A stretch of DNA of 64,000 nt, taken from Macrobrachium rosenbergii. Its lineage: Eukaryota > Arthropoda > Malacostraca > Decapoda > Palaemonidae. This document shows positions 44,586-55,562 of this stretch, piece by piece. The DNA lies in the NCBI RefSeq assembly GCF_040412425.1, contig NC_089781.1:48287203-48351202 (forward strand). Reading direction: 5' to 3'. A program made the translations under genes and the position numbers. A model generated the notes under the pieces. That model saw nothing but the letters and a program-made list of their open reading frames with translations. It was not told the origin of the DNA and ran no database searches. Positions within the stretch are counted from its first letter, which is position 1, and each line of letters begins with the position of its first letter.

Positions 44586-44953
44586 AACTCGGTGTTAAAG
44601 GTCAGCGGAAACAAACACCCATGAAAACTTAATATTTAATACCTAATAAATACAAAATTTAAATCAACCTTTTGAGATATAATAAACACTTCAAAACCTT
44701 GGTAACAACCAGGAAGGACAAATGGATTCCCTAAAGCTAAGAAAGCTAAACCGTATCAAAGAAAGATAAATAATAAGGAGGAAATGATAAAGGCAGAGTA
44801 AACAAAACAAGAAAATAACTATAATCCCCATCTATTGCCACAAAGCTAAATAAGTGAAACCTTGTCTAGAACTTATATGACCTTTCCGGGTGACGTTATA
44901 AAGTCACAGCATAAACACGAAAACTAGATATGTATATATATACATATACATAT

Positions 44954-45019
<66 letters not shown>

Positions 45020-45871
45020 CAACAATTTAACTGCTATATAGTTTTTCTCACATCAGTGGAGGCATCGGAGGAGAAACAATTCCAGGGCCGTGATCAAATT
45101 GCTAGTTCAGCTATCAGGGCAGGTCATGAGCACCAGAGCATCAACATAAAGGGGAGGCAATCCTAAGCAAAAATCAGGGATACTCTGTCTTACCTGGCGT
45201 CAGCCTCCCTACAGATCATTTCACGAGCTAGCAAGCTCCCAAATCCACTGAAGAAAGCAGCTGGACAGAGACACAGAAGCGGCAGGCGAATCTGCATCAG
45301 TGCCAGGAGAAAGCAACGGCACCAATTCCCTGGGAATTCCTCCTCAACAGGGAAAAGCAGGAAACGCCCAAGTCGCAGGTGACAGGAGCACCTGTGAGTC
45401 TCGTATGAAGCACCCAAGCCGCAGGTCGAGGCAGGAAACACTCGAGTCGCAGGTGACAAAAAGGACCTACAAACAACAGTCCAAGAGGAAGATCTATAAA
45501 CGTAGTCCAAAAAACTGCCAAATAATCATCATCCAAATTCCAAATATCAGTCAGCTGCTTAAGGGACAGTATAACAGGGGAGTACTATAGCCCGAACTAA
45601 CTCGGGCCGAACTCCAACGTCCAGACATCAACAAAGAGGCGCCTAACCACACTGAAAAATGTTAATTTAAGCACTTTACGTTAAGCACTAGAAATGACCA
45701 GACAACGGACACTAAACTTCAAAAATTATGTGAACAAATACCCACTCAAAACAAAGGCTATCCTGCCACAACATGACTTTCTTAAAAAGTAGTTATTAAA
45801 CCCAGAATAAACAAGGCCGATCTAAATTTACATAATGCAAATAAAGAAAATAATTTAAGCTTTTCCTAATA
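44586..45871 (-). repeat. Gmr1-like 5' LTR, second part
   Basis: Continues from 40320. It matches 12830-13290 and 18630-19561, with deletions near 44727 and 45635, and ends ...TTTTCCTAATA. It contains an (AT)n tract (44967-45017). Confidence 0.88.
44967..45017. repeat. (AT)n microsatellite in the LTR
   Basis: Preceded by a (CA)n tract at about 44954-44968. In the other LTR the homologous tract received CsRn1-like element 1. Confidence 0.95.
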
Positions 45872-45894
45872 ATGAGCAAATAAATAAGACGTCA
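45872..45894. repeat. target duplication ATGAG and rest of tandem unit 2
   Basis: ATGAG (45872-45876) repeats 12750-12754. CAAATAAATAAGACGTC continues the unit, as at 7464-7482. Confidence 0.8.
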
Positions 45895-46251
45895 TGGGAG
45901 AGAAAGGAGCAAGACAGTTGCTCTTCAAGGCAAATGTCTTGTGAGGTCAAAGAAGACAGAACTGGGTACTGATTAATTTATTACTTGGGCAAAGGTATAC
46001 ATAGCAGCGTGCAGACAGAAATAAGGTGCCCGACCCCTGGTCGCCGTGACACACTCTGAGTGAGAGCAATTTGTGTTTGTTAACAGTCAATCAAATAACA
46101 ATAGCAAGAGACATAATGTACATACAGTGATAAAATATATATTGATGAATAGCCCAGGAAATTGCACATACAAATATATACATGAGATTCTTGCTGTGTT
46201 GATAGAAGCGATACATGATCGTAATTAATGGGTAAAGAAGACGTCTTTACA
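45895..46251 (-). repeat. 3' LTR of CsRn1-like element 3
   Basis: Minus sense: TGTAAAGACGTC at 46251 to TTTCTCTCCCA at 45895, about 357 bp. The low-coordinate edge is inferred from the end of tandem-unit homology and a TG/CA end. AATAAATTAATC near 45970 (minus) may be the polyadenylation signal. Confidence 0.7.
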
Positions 46252-46255
46252 AGTA

Positions 46256-46270
46256 CTCCCCCTCCCCCGA
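46256..46270 (-). promoter_or_regulatory. polypurine tract of element 3
   Basis: Minus sense TCGGGGGAGGGGGAG just before the 3' LTR. Confidence 0.75.
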
Positions 46271-46475
46271 CAATTATTATGAAATAATGATTGGAAGATC
46301 TGTTGAATGTTAATCACGGTATCTTCTTGGGAGCATGAGCTGACCGCGAGTTCTTGATATCTGCGGTTGTGGGGTGGCTTCGACTGCTGAATTGCCCGGC
46401 GGTTTTGCCGGGAGGATGACATCCTTAGTGCGGCCCTTGGGACGTCCTCGACTTTGTTTCAGGATGTCGATCACT

Positions 46476-47560
46476 TCATCCGAGGTCTTGTTTTGTGGAT
46501 GAATTCTGGGACATCAGCCGGTTTCCTCCCGGGTTCTGCTGTCCATTAGGAAGGTTGGCTTTTAACCTGTCGACATATATCCAGTCATTCCACCTATGGA
46601 TGTTGACGAGGTAGGCCTTGGATGTTCTACTGACGACTCGGTATGGTCCTCTGTATGGTCTGGTCAAGGGTGGGCACTGGGCGGTGGGCGTCGCTTCTCA
46701 TGAAGACGTGTGTACAGGTTTTCAGGCCTTCTGGGCTGAAGTTATGGGTCGTGTCCACGAAAGTCTTTCAGCAGGGTGTGAACTTCTTTGCAATTTCTCT
46801 TAGCCTTGGTAGGGCAATATCTGGGTCGTCCAGCTCCATGGGGAAGAATTCTCCGGGTACGGCCAGTGCTTCACCATAGACTTTTTCTGCTGGAGATTCC
46901 TCGCTGTTTGCCCTTGGTTCGGTGAGGAGACCCAGCAGGACCCAGGGCAGCTGCGCCTCCCAATTTTCGTCAGCACAACATGCCATCACAGCTGCTTTCA
47001 ACGAACGGTGGGTTCTTTCCACCATACTGTTGGCCACAGGGTTGTATGCCATTGTATTGTGGAGTGTTGTCCCCATCAGGCATGCCAGGGAGACCCAGAG
47101 TTCTGATAAGAGTGCTGGGCCCCTGTCTGTAGTTATATCATCCAGCACACTGAAATGGCTTATCCAACTTGATAGTAGGGCTTCTGCGCAGGTGCTTGTT
47201 GATGCTTCTACCATTGGGGTTGCTTCCGGCCACCTTATGGAACGGTCTATGATTGTCAGGAAGTATCTGGCGCCCCCTGGTTGTGGCAGAGGTCCTACAA
47301 CGTCTACGTGGATGTGACCAAAACGCTGACATGGTTGAGGGAAGTCTCCGATGCCTGATTCCGTGTGATCTTACTTGTCTGGCACGGCATGCAGTTCTTC
47401 ACCCATTCTTGTACGTCTTCCTGATCCCGTGCCACATGAATTTCTCTGTCATCAGGCATATTGTTGTTCGACCTGATGGATGGGACAGCCCGTGGATGAT
47501 GTCGAACGCCTGCTTTCTTCGTGATGCGGGTATCAGGGGGCATGGGCAGCCTGTGCTGGT
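46476..47560 (-). pseudogene. integrase of CsRn1-like element 3
   Basis: Minus strand. The zinc region is partly out of frame (KFMWHGIRK in one frame, EWVKNCMPCQTSK in the other; 47400-47600). Core: HVDVVGP (first Asp, about 47300-47320), SSWISHFSVLDDITTDRGPA (second Asp, about 47125-47150) and NSMVERTHRSLKAAVMACC (Glu, about 47015-47030). All three catalytic residues are present. WEAQLPWVLLGLLTEPRANS and EKVYGEALAVPGEFFP follow. After a shift, MTRPYRGPYRVVSR and WIYVDRLKANLP close the domain. Frameshifts near 47310, 46770 and 46680 break it. Confidence 0.88.
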
Positions 47561-47689
47561 GTTGCAGAGAAGTGTCGATCCTGTTTCACCCATTGGCACT
47601 TCATTGCGGTAAGTGCCATGCGGTAATCTGCCGTTTGCAGGTCTGCAGCCTCTTCCTTTGCCAGGTCTTCGTAGTCTATGCCCAGGTGG

Positions 47690-48120
47690 ACTGAATTTAT
47701 TTCAATTCTTGATAGGGTGTCGGCTACCAGGTTCTTCTTGCTGGGGAGGTAGTTGCTGTCTTGCCTTGCCTATGCGCGTCTCCATCCCCCGTGAACGCAT
47801 GTACCAACGGCTTGTTGTCTGTCAGGATGGTGAAAGGGCTGCCGTCCAAGAGGTACTTGAAGTGCTGCATGGCTTGGTAGATTGCCAGCAGTTCCCTGTC
47901 AAATGCACTGTAGCAGGTCTCTGGCGGCTTTAACTTGTAGCTAAAAATGCAAGCAGGCAGGGGAAACCTTCTACTATCCTCTCCAGCACAGCTCTGCAAG
48001 TGATGTTGCTGGCGTTGGTGGTAAGTCTCAGGGGGGTGGTGGGGTCTTGATATGTTAAGGTGGTGGCTTTGGTGAGGGCTGCCTTTGTCCGTTCGAATGC
48101 CTTTTGCTGCGGGGCTTCCC
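47690..48120 (-). pseudogene. RNase H of CsRn1-like element 3
   Basis: Minus strand: LRLTTNASNITCRAVLERI (about 47960-48020, TDAS changed to TNAS), CYSAFDRELLAIYQAMQHFK, FTILTDNKPLVHAF and, after a shift at about 47770, NYLPSKKNLVADTLSR-like text to about 47700. The first RNase H Asp is lost; Glu and the second Asp remain. Confidence 0.84.
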
Positions 48121-48641
48121 AAGCCAGTGCTTTTGGCTTCCCCTTCAGCGCTCCAGTTAGGGGATACATGATGCAGGCGATGTCTGGCACGAATTGTCGG
48201 TGGTAGTTGACAATGCCGAGGAACTCCTGCAGGTACTTGATCGTTTTTGGTGCTGGAAAATCCTTCATTGCATCCACCTTGGAGGCCATGGGGCGGACAC
48301 CTGTCAGAGAGACCTCAGGTCCGAGGAAGCCTACCTTCTCCACTCTGAAGGTACATTTGTCAAATCTGATGACCAACCTGTTCTCCTGAAGGCGTTTCAG
48401 CACAGCCTGGACGTGACCCAGGTGCTCCTCCGGGGACCTGAAGAAGATCAGGATGTCGTCCATGAAGCAGATGCAGAAAGGTAGGTCTCCCAAGATGCTG
48501 TCCATAAGGCGCTCGAATGTGGACCCAGCGTTCCAGAGGCCGAAGTGGAGTAGGAGAAGGTATATGTCTCGAACGGTGTGATGATGGGTGTCTTCAGAAT
48601 GTCGTCGGGATGTACTGGTACCTGAAAATAGGACTTGAGCA
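48121..48641 (-). pseudogene. RT of CsRn1-like element 3, second part
   Basis: Minus strand from LLKSYFQVPVHPDDI (48641), with IITPFETYTFSYST, a shift, then MDSILGDLPFCICFMDDILI (active site FMDD, about 48455-48470). Next come RSPEEHLGHVQAVLKRLQEN, VIRFDKCTFRVEKVGFLG and YLQEFLGIVNYHRQFVP. The active-site Asp pair is intact. The first part of the RT is on the other side of DIRS element C at 55563-55850. Confidence 0.88.
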
Positions 48642-48643
48642 AA

Positions 48644-48824
48644 ATCACAATTTTTGATAGTAAGTTGTATTTTTCCTAATTATACAAACCTGAGGTCCTT
48701 TACATTAGGAATTACTTTCAGTGTAGGCTGGAAACGGCCGTTAATGAGCAAGGCGGTTAGGCAGTAACTACCGCCAGGTAGGCTGGAATACCTGCCTGCC
48801 TGGATGTAAACATTCCAGTTTGCC
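48644..48824. repeat. left inverted terminal repeat of element C
   Basis: GGTCCTTTACATTAGGAATT, GGCTGGAAACGGCCGTTAA and ATGTAAACATTCCAGTTTGC match the reverse complement of 55400-55562 with few changes. The two copies differ at the outermost 40 bp. Confidence 0.92.
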
Positions 48825-48871
48825 TTTTGGTCCAGGTTCAGATTGAGGGGTGGCATGAGGTGGGGATATTA

Positions 48872-48981
48872 TGTAATGTAAAGAGCCTCAGGTTTGTATA
48901 GTTAGGAAAAATACAATTTACTTTCAAAAATTGTGATTTGTTCTGACATGATATACAAACCGTCGGTCCTTTACATTAGGA
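48872..48981. repeat. internal complementary region of element C
   Basis: 48872-48941 is the reverse complement of the left terminus (CCTCAGGTTTGTATAGTTAG...AAAAATTGTGATT). 48942-48981 is the reverse complement of the right terminus (GTTCTGACATGATATACAAA...CCTTTACATTAGG). The seam (GTGATTTGTTCTGAC, about 48933-48947) records the joined ends of the circular form. Confidence 0.92.
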
Positions 48982-48999
48982 AGACTCACTGGTTGGAGG

Positions 49000-51900
49000 G
49001 AGGAATCTGAGTGAGTATCCTGGACTGACTGGAGTTCTGCACACCTGGGCTACTCCTGGAAGAAAGAGCAAGGAGGAGTACCTGAGCCTCTGACATATTG
49101 ATTGGAGTGTAGGAAATGCAAGATCAAATGTCATATACTGGACCTTTTCACATGAGTGAGGAAATGTGACTCATACGAAATAGGGCTGGAAGAATCTTAG
49201 AGTCAGAGGCAGTAAGGAAAAGCTGAGATAGGGTTTCCCTTATTGCCAGACTCTCCTTCCTCCCCTTGCTAGAGGAAGGAGTGGAATTGCTTCTATGATT
49301 CCAGGAGAAAAATAGAATGGGTGCTCGATGTGTAGTCTTACCGCATCAGCGCCAGGTCCAGCGCGTGTTGGTTCAAGCCCTATTCTCATCCTGAAGGAGG
49401 AGAAGTAGAAGGACGGGGAAGGAGGAGGAAGAGAGGCCAGTCACTCTCAGTATCCTTCTCACTTCCAGAACCAACACCTTAGGCAAGATGCTACTCGTCC
49501 TCTTGAAGGAGCCGGGTAAGAAGACACAACTTGTTGAGCAGCCACCACAGGGCCAAGGAAAAAAGGTTCCAAGGACCTGTGGGCAAGACCATAAGAAGAC
49601 AAGAGTGTGGTCTATGAGACCACGTCTTGCTTCCACCCCGACAGAAACTTCCGGAATGTGAGGGATGGACCAAGCCATCGACTTTGTGGAAGGTACCAGT
49701 ATCGTCGTCATCAGCTGCCGAGTACCTCCTTTGATCGCTTCACGAAACCGGGAGGAAGATGTGTCCTTAGGCACTTCTTCCTTGGGAGTGAGAGTACTAG
49801 CGAAAATGTCGATTGCATCCAGGTTAGAAGTGTTGAGCCTTTTCAGAAAGTACCACAGCTCCCTAAAGGACAACGTAACAACTGATCTGGATCATCGATA
49901 CAAAGTCCAAGGAGGAGGGGAACAAGGAAGACTCGAACCCGACAATAGATGCCAAAGGATTCAGAGTCCACCAACGACATCTGAGAAGGAGTTGAGGTAT
50001 TGATCCCCTTCACCTGTTCTTCCATCTTCTACGCCAAGGTAGGAGCAAGATGAGAGATGGTCCTACGAGGGTACATCTCTATCTGACGACTCTCATAAGG
50101 GTGCATGCAGCATGGGACAGGAACCCTAAACGAGAGTCACATGCCACCCAGGGAACAGTTCCCTTGGACAGCAAGACCGAAAAAGCTTCTCATCCATAGC
50201 TAAATCTCGACTGAGGAGAGGAAGGCTACTTAGATAGAAGACTAGGTCGCAAGGGCCTACGTTCTTCACAAATGAAAGGGAAAGAAGCAACCCTCGGCAG
50301 GGAAGACGAGGAAGTCCAGACTTGAAGAGCGACTCTGACCTGAGAAGTTCTGCAACGACACCCACCTGCGAAGACGGCTTCAGTCCCTGGGAGTGTTGCA
50401 GAGGACTTCAAGAGATATCCAGCTATAGCAGCTGCTGCTCGGCAAGAAAGCCTATGCTTGCAAGGGAAGCTGGAAGGTCACCCAGTCCTGAACACACTGG
50501 GATGTACTGCCCGAAGAACCGCTTCTTCTGTAGCTGCTACAGGAGATTGGGTCAAGCAGAATTCTTCTCAATGCCTCGGCTATCAGGTCGAGCAAGATGC
50601 GAAGCCTTCCAGCATTTGTCTGTAACTTAGGGTGAGCAATGCTTGAGAACCCCTAGCAAAATAGACAAATACAGAGGGAAAAATGTAGATATCAAGTTTC
50701 CCAGAAAGACAGCATGCCTCACTGTAGCAGCCCCTGGGTCTGGTTTGAAGGAGCGAGAAAAACCACCGACTTGTGCAGGGAGGCAACAGAAACATGGTAT
50801 GGATTTCTCAGTTGAGCAATCTCTTTGTGAATCTTTGAGTAAGCAGCATGTTCCATCCTGATCACTCAAACCCGAGGCCAAACTCGCCTGCCAATACATC
50901 CCCACCAGGGATGCATCTGGGTAACTGAGATGTCGAGTGCGCTATAGAACACTCGAGTACCTGCAAATGTCAACAGATGAAACAGGAGGAAAAAAAAAGA
51001 TTCCCTCTTGTTTGTTGACAAATGCCACTACTGTGGTTCTGTTGTTCAACGAACCACTGAGTATCGCAAAACTCATCCAGAATTCTTGGAAGGCCAGGAG
51101 GCTGCCTTGAGCCCAGGATGGTGATGAGAAGGTACTAATCATCTTGGTCCCACACCTTCCGGGCAACGTCTTACAGGTGTGTGCCTATTGGTAAATCCGT
51201 AAGTAGACACACAATGTGAGGGGAATATGCAAGCATATTCGAAGGTTCCTTCAATCAAGCATTAGCCTAACTCCTTCCTCATACTTCGAAGAGGAAAGAA
51301 AGACGGAGGAATGGAAGCAGACTTCCATTCTCCGCCATAGGGAAGCTTCTGCAAGATGACAGGATACCGAGACAATTAGCTCTAGCCGGGCTGGCATTTC
51401 CTGAATCAGAGAGCACGAGAGAGGAAGCAGGATGAAAAGAATTGACGAGACCTAAGGGAAATAGATACTTCTGAAGGGATCCATTCCCAGGCCTCAGCAA
51501 TGTCACTGCCAGCTCCAGAGACTTGATAAGTATCATTTCATCCAGGAATCTGCAGTAGGAGAACTTCTTCCAGGTCGATTCTTCTTTCTCTCTTCCCTCC
51601 TCCCTTATGGGAAAGAGGGTGGAAAGAGACATAGCTATGAACACTTTCCTAGAAGGGTAGGAAAGAGCTATGTTTTGCAATCTTCTATCGATGCCTGGGA
51701 CTTCTTTGGAGTTGAGGGGGGGCTGGCTTGAACTCAAGGTCGAGTCGAAATGACTGAGACCCCAAGGTCTTGGCCATTGTCTAAAGGACAAGGCAGTGCC
51801 CTGGTACGAACCTTGATTACCGAGGTATCTGGCAAATCTCTGCAAAAGAAAGGCAGAACCAAGTAAGGTTTGTTCCTAAGGGTTGAGCCAACTCAGGACT

Positions 51901-52940
51901 TACGAAACCGGAGATCTGAATTGGGACAAAGTCCTTCTTCTTAGCACCAGAACTGCCCACAGAACTGCAGTCGGCCAGACCCTCCAAGGCAAAAAAAATT
52001 CGTATTCTGTCAAGGCATGGGAGAAGCTTGGTGTCTCGACCTGAATGCACTCATTCTCCGAAGAAAAGAGTTCATCTGGTCGAGAACGCTCTTGGCCCCT
52101 CGGGAACTGCAAGGGTTGCGAGTAATGAAGGTTATTCATAGGGGGAGTCGCGGTCCTGTCCCGGGGTTCCTCATGCTGATGAATTGGTGCAAAGTTCTCC
52201 GAAAAACGACCGGTGAGGAGAAAGAGTAACCCCTACCGGTCCTGCCAGTAAGACTAGCAGGAGAGGCAGACCATGATCGATAATCAACTGAATGAGATTA
52301 CCGCCACATGGGGGAAAGAAGGGCGCTTGTGCCGTGGCAAAGAGCTTTCCTGGGAAGAGCAAAAAGTTCACTCAAACATAGCTGAGAACCCGATTTGGAA
52401 AAAAAACCCGAGTGGGGCTCAGCCGAGCTGAGCCGATCACGTGAACAGGATCCAGACTTGGAGGCAGGTGGGGCGAGCCAAGCCAGTCTTGGAAGTGGGG
52501 CCAAGGGTTGGGCGGAGGAAGCAAGCCGAGTGGAGCCAGTCTCATAAGCATGACCTGGGGCTGAGCCAAGCCAAGCTGATCGCGCGAACACAATCGGATC
52601 TGGACAGGGCGGAACTCATCTGCCATGAACTATTGCTAGTTTCCCGAACTTTAAACTTCTTCGAGGCCGAGGCCCCTCGAGAAGGTTCAAAGAGGAATTC
52701 TGTGTTTGCTATCCAGCATGCTCAAACGCTAAGGTTCAAGGCACAAGTATGAAACCTGGCGGGCAGTATCGAGAAACCTGGCGTCTCGGCACCCAGACTC
52801 CTGCTCCTGGCGTCTCGACACCCAGACACCTGGGTGTCTCAGCACTTTCTCTCGTCAGGAGAGCGCTCGTGATTCATAGAATTCGAGCTACCCACGAGAC
52901 TCCCAAAAATTGGGAGTGGCTGCTTTCAGTTTCCTAAGAG
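49000..52940. other. interior of element C, no gene recognised
   Basis: About 3.9 kb of GA-rich, low-stop sequence with many short open frames on both strands. None shows RT, recombinase, zinc or Gag motifs. CGAGCCAAGCCAG and CTGAGCCAAGCC variants recur around 52420-52575, indicating short local duplications. Confidence 0.55.
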
Positions 52941-52949
52941 ATCAAAAGA

Positions 52950-53580
52950 GCCAGGCACAGAACCAGTCTTAGATGTAGACTTCCAAGACTGGCAATGAGG
53001 GCGCGGACTCTCGAGGCCGCACTCTCGCGGCCCCTGAAACACCAGGCCCCACAGGAGAATGCGAATCAGTTCCTGCCCGAGGGCGGGAAGAGCCAATGAG
53101 AGAAACTTGTCTCCCAGAAGAGAGTCAGTCCCTTAGAAGTCCCGCAGGACTCCCAAAGGGAATCTCTTCCCTGCTTCTTCTGGTGTTTGAACCGACAGGA
53201 TCGAGACACCAGGCTGGCAACCCGACCAAGCACTGGCAAGCACTCGGGGAGCGCTTGTGGTGCTGGCAGGAAGAGCTGAGACACCTGGGTTCCTCGGCCC
53301 TTTCTCTCACACTGCCCCCAAACTGGGCTGAGGAAATACTCTCCAGACCAGATCGGGATACTCACTGTTCCATAGAATCTTGAGCACTTGGAGCGGCACG
53401 CGAATGAGTACCTGAAGCAGTCCCTGTCTTAGAGGTGGAACCTCTAGGACTGGGAACGAGACCACAAACCGAGGTGTGTGCACCCGCAGCTCCTGAAACA
53501 CAAAACGCAGGGGTATGCGAATCAGTTTCCTAACCGGAAGGTCGGGAAGAGCCAACGAAAGACCCACTGCCTCCTCGGAA
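52950..53580. repeat. imperfect duplication, about 455 bp apart, in element C
   Basis: ACCAGTCTTAGATG...GACTGGCAATGAG (about 52963) resembles CAGTCCCTGTCTTAGAGG...GACTGGGAACGAG (about 53418). Each is followed by CCTGAAACAC, ATGCGAATCAGTT and CGGGAAGAGCCAA. Confidence 0.7.
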
Positions 53581-53743
53581 GGAGGCAGCCCCTAGACGTC
53601 CAAGGGCATCAAGGGGAAGAAGCAGCCTTCCTCTCCTTCGGGTGACGGAGGTCTGTCCGATTCCTGAAACCCCCTTGGACCTCGGGAGAGGAAGGGAAAA
53701 GGCAGCAGAAGATGAAATCGAAGATAAGATGAAGAAGAAGGCA

Positions 53744-54350
53744 GCTACTTACACAGGGCGGCTTCCTTCACCTCCACTCCGACATCTTCTACAGGATGGC
53801 GGATGGGAAACATGGTAACCTCCAGGACAATTAGGCAGGAATACAACGGAGGCGACCCAGGACACGACCACCAGGAAAAGCAGCAGGCATAATCAGGACA
53901 GCTGATGCAGGAGCTACAGCAATGGCCAGGAACGTCACTTTCCACAAGGCGACTTCATTCACCTTCACACCGATATCTTCTACAGGATGGCGGACATCAA
54001 AACCTCTAGGGCAGCTGGCAGGAACACAATGGAAGCAGCCCTGGGCACGACCGACAGGAGAGGCTGCAGGCGTGATCACAACAGCCAATGCAGGAGCTAC
54101 GGCAGTGGTTTGGAAGGGAGGAGCTACTGCACCGCCAGGAATGTCACTTCCACAAGGCGACTTCCTTCACCTCCATGCCGACATCTTCTACAGGATGGCG
54201 GACATCCTAACCTCCAGGGCAGCTGGCAGGAACACAAAGGAAGCGGCCCCGGGCATGACCACCAGGAGAAGCAGCAGGAACGATTAGGACATCCAATGCA
54301 GGAGCTATGGAAGCGGTTCAGAAGGCAGGAGCTACTGCAACGGCCAGGAA
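53744..54350. repeat. tandem repeat, about 208-bp unit, 3 copies, in element C
   Basis: CCAGGAACGTCAC-type starts lie at 53925, 54134 and 54342. GACATCTTCTACAGGATGGC occurs at 53782, 53969 (one change) and 54180. A first, shorter copy begins near 53750. Open frames on both strands run through the repeats and are caused by the 208-bp periodicity. Confidence 0.88.
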
Positions 54351-54359
54351 CGTCACATG

Positions 54360-55399
54360 AAAGTCACCAGCAGCGACAGGAACGATCAGGATGGCTGCGG
54401 CAGGAGACCAGGAAGAGCCGCCCAGAGACTGTTGTCGAGTTAACAGAAGCATAACACGGGGAACAGCAGGAGCAGATGGACCACAGATATGCCAGAGGCA
54501 TTGCCATAGCATACATGAAGGCCAGCAATGACAGTGATCAATCCACATCCGCGGGAGCAGTCGGAACGATCCTGACTTGGAACTATGTCATCCAGCCAGG
54601 TATTGTGGTCAATCCCGAAGCAACACTAAATGAACATCGGGACTCCTTCGTGTGAGGTATCCCTTGAGATATCCAGCCAATTACTGCTGTGTCTGCGATG
54701 CTCACTGTCAACCAGAAAGAAAAAGCAAAGATGATTAGAGAGGGAAACTCCTCTCGCCAGAGGGGAACTACCCAACACAGCAAGAGAAGGAACCCAAGAA
54801 GAGGTTGCCTGACGCCCCCCCTCCGGTCTTTGCCCGATGAGCGAGCGAAGAGGGCAAAGGAGAGATAAGGAAGAACCTACAGGGAGAGAGAAGGACGGAG
54901 GGGAGGCTACCAAGGGCGCCGTGGAAGCGTAACTTACAGACGACGCCCGCAACCTCCCACCCGTCCTGCAACTCTCTAAGTGCAGGCGGCGAAAACAACA
55001 CTTAGCACAAGTAGGAAGGAAGTAGTCATGCCCTTGTACACGGAGGGCAGGCGCCCAAGAAACGAAGTGAATGTAGGGGAGCAAAGACATTACGTCCCAA
55101 TCTAATATTTCTGATTGTACAGGGGAACACCTTCAGTATCTAAATAAAGGGCTACTGGAAGAGAAGCATTACCACTCGGTTACGCTCCTCTAAATACGCC
55201 CTTGGCCGTCAAACCCAAGGCACAGCACAGGGAACGACGGCTATGCAAGGTTATCACAAATTGTGGATTTGTATCAATAAATATCAAACACTCGTAATAT
55301 ATGCACAAAAATACAGGAAGATCCCACCTGGAAATAAGAGCTTAACGACAGTCAGGCTGAGAGATCCGAAACCACGTCTGCAATGCATGATGGTGGAAA
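54360..55399. other. right interior of element C, no gene recognised
   Basis: The longest frame (minus 55090-54626, 154 codons) contains PTCAKCCFRRLHLESC, which might recall the Cys-rich Gag start of element B, but spacing and surroundings do not match well enough to name it. Confidence 0.4.
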
Positions 55400-55562
55400 G
55401 CAAACTGAAATGCTTACATCCTGGCAGGCGGGTATTCCTGCCTACTTGGTGGTAGTTACCGCCTAACTACCTTGCTCAAGAGTTTAACGGCCGTTTCCAG
55501 CCTACGCTGAAAGTAATTCCTAATGTAAAGGACCGACGGTTTGTATATTGTGTCGGAACAAT
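55400..55562. repeat. right inverted terminal repeat of element C
   Basis: Reverse complement of 48644-48824. It ends ...GTATATTGTGTCGGAACA. Confidence 0.92.

Larger units (their letters stand above)
12755..45871 (-). mobile_element. Gmr1-like Ty3/gypsy retrotransposon, nested host of other elements
   Basis: Large LTR element on the minus strand. Left LTR: 12755-13373 plus 18630-19561. Right LTR: 40249-40320 plus 44586-45871. The 5-bp ATGAG lies at 12750-12754 and again at 45872-45876 and fits a target duplication. The rejoined flank matches the sister tandem unit at about 7454-7482. Domain order in minus sense is Gag (40118-38690), protease (about 38505-38200), integrase (about 38000-36850), RT (about 36500-36200, continued at 20990-20630) and RNase H (20627-20208). 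Integrase before RT is the order of Gmr1-like elements and differs from most Ty3/gypsy. The LTR ends read TGTTAC...CTAATA in plus sense. Every gene is disrupted. Confidence 0.88.
48644..55562. mobile_element. DIRS-like element C without recognisable genes, about 6.9 kb
   Basis: Inverted terminal repeats at 48644-48824 and 55400-55562, and an internal complementary region at 48872-48981, show a DIRS-type element. No RT, RNase H, recombinase or Gag motif was seen on either strand; open frames up to 188 codons have no family resemblance. Parts of the interior are tandem repeats (52950-53580 and 53744-54350). It interrupts element 3 between the RT residues KMD and LLKSYF without a target duplication. 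Either a non-autonomous DIRS or a very decayed autonomous copy. Orientation, judged from the internal complementary region lying near the left end as in element B, would be minus. Confidence 0.85.

Noticed and set aside
51279..51845. 188-codon minus-strand frame inside element C
   Set aside because: No resemblance to Gag, RT or recombinase; GA-rich low-stop DNA gives such frames on both strands.
53922..54454. Open frames of 121 and 155 codons on the plus strand
   Set aside because: Produced by the 208-bp tandem repeat; no motif and similar frames exist on the other strand.
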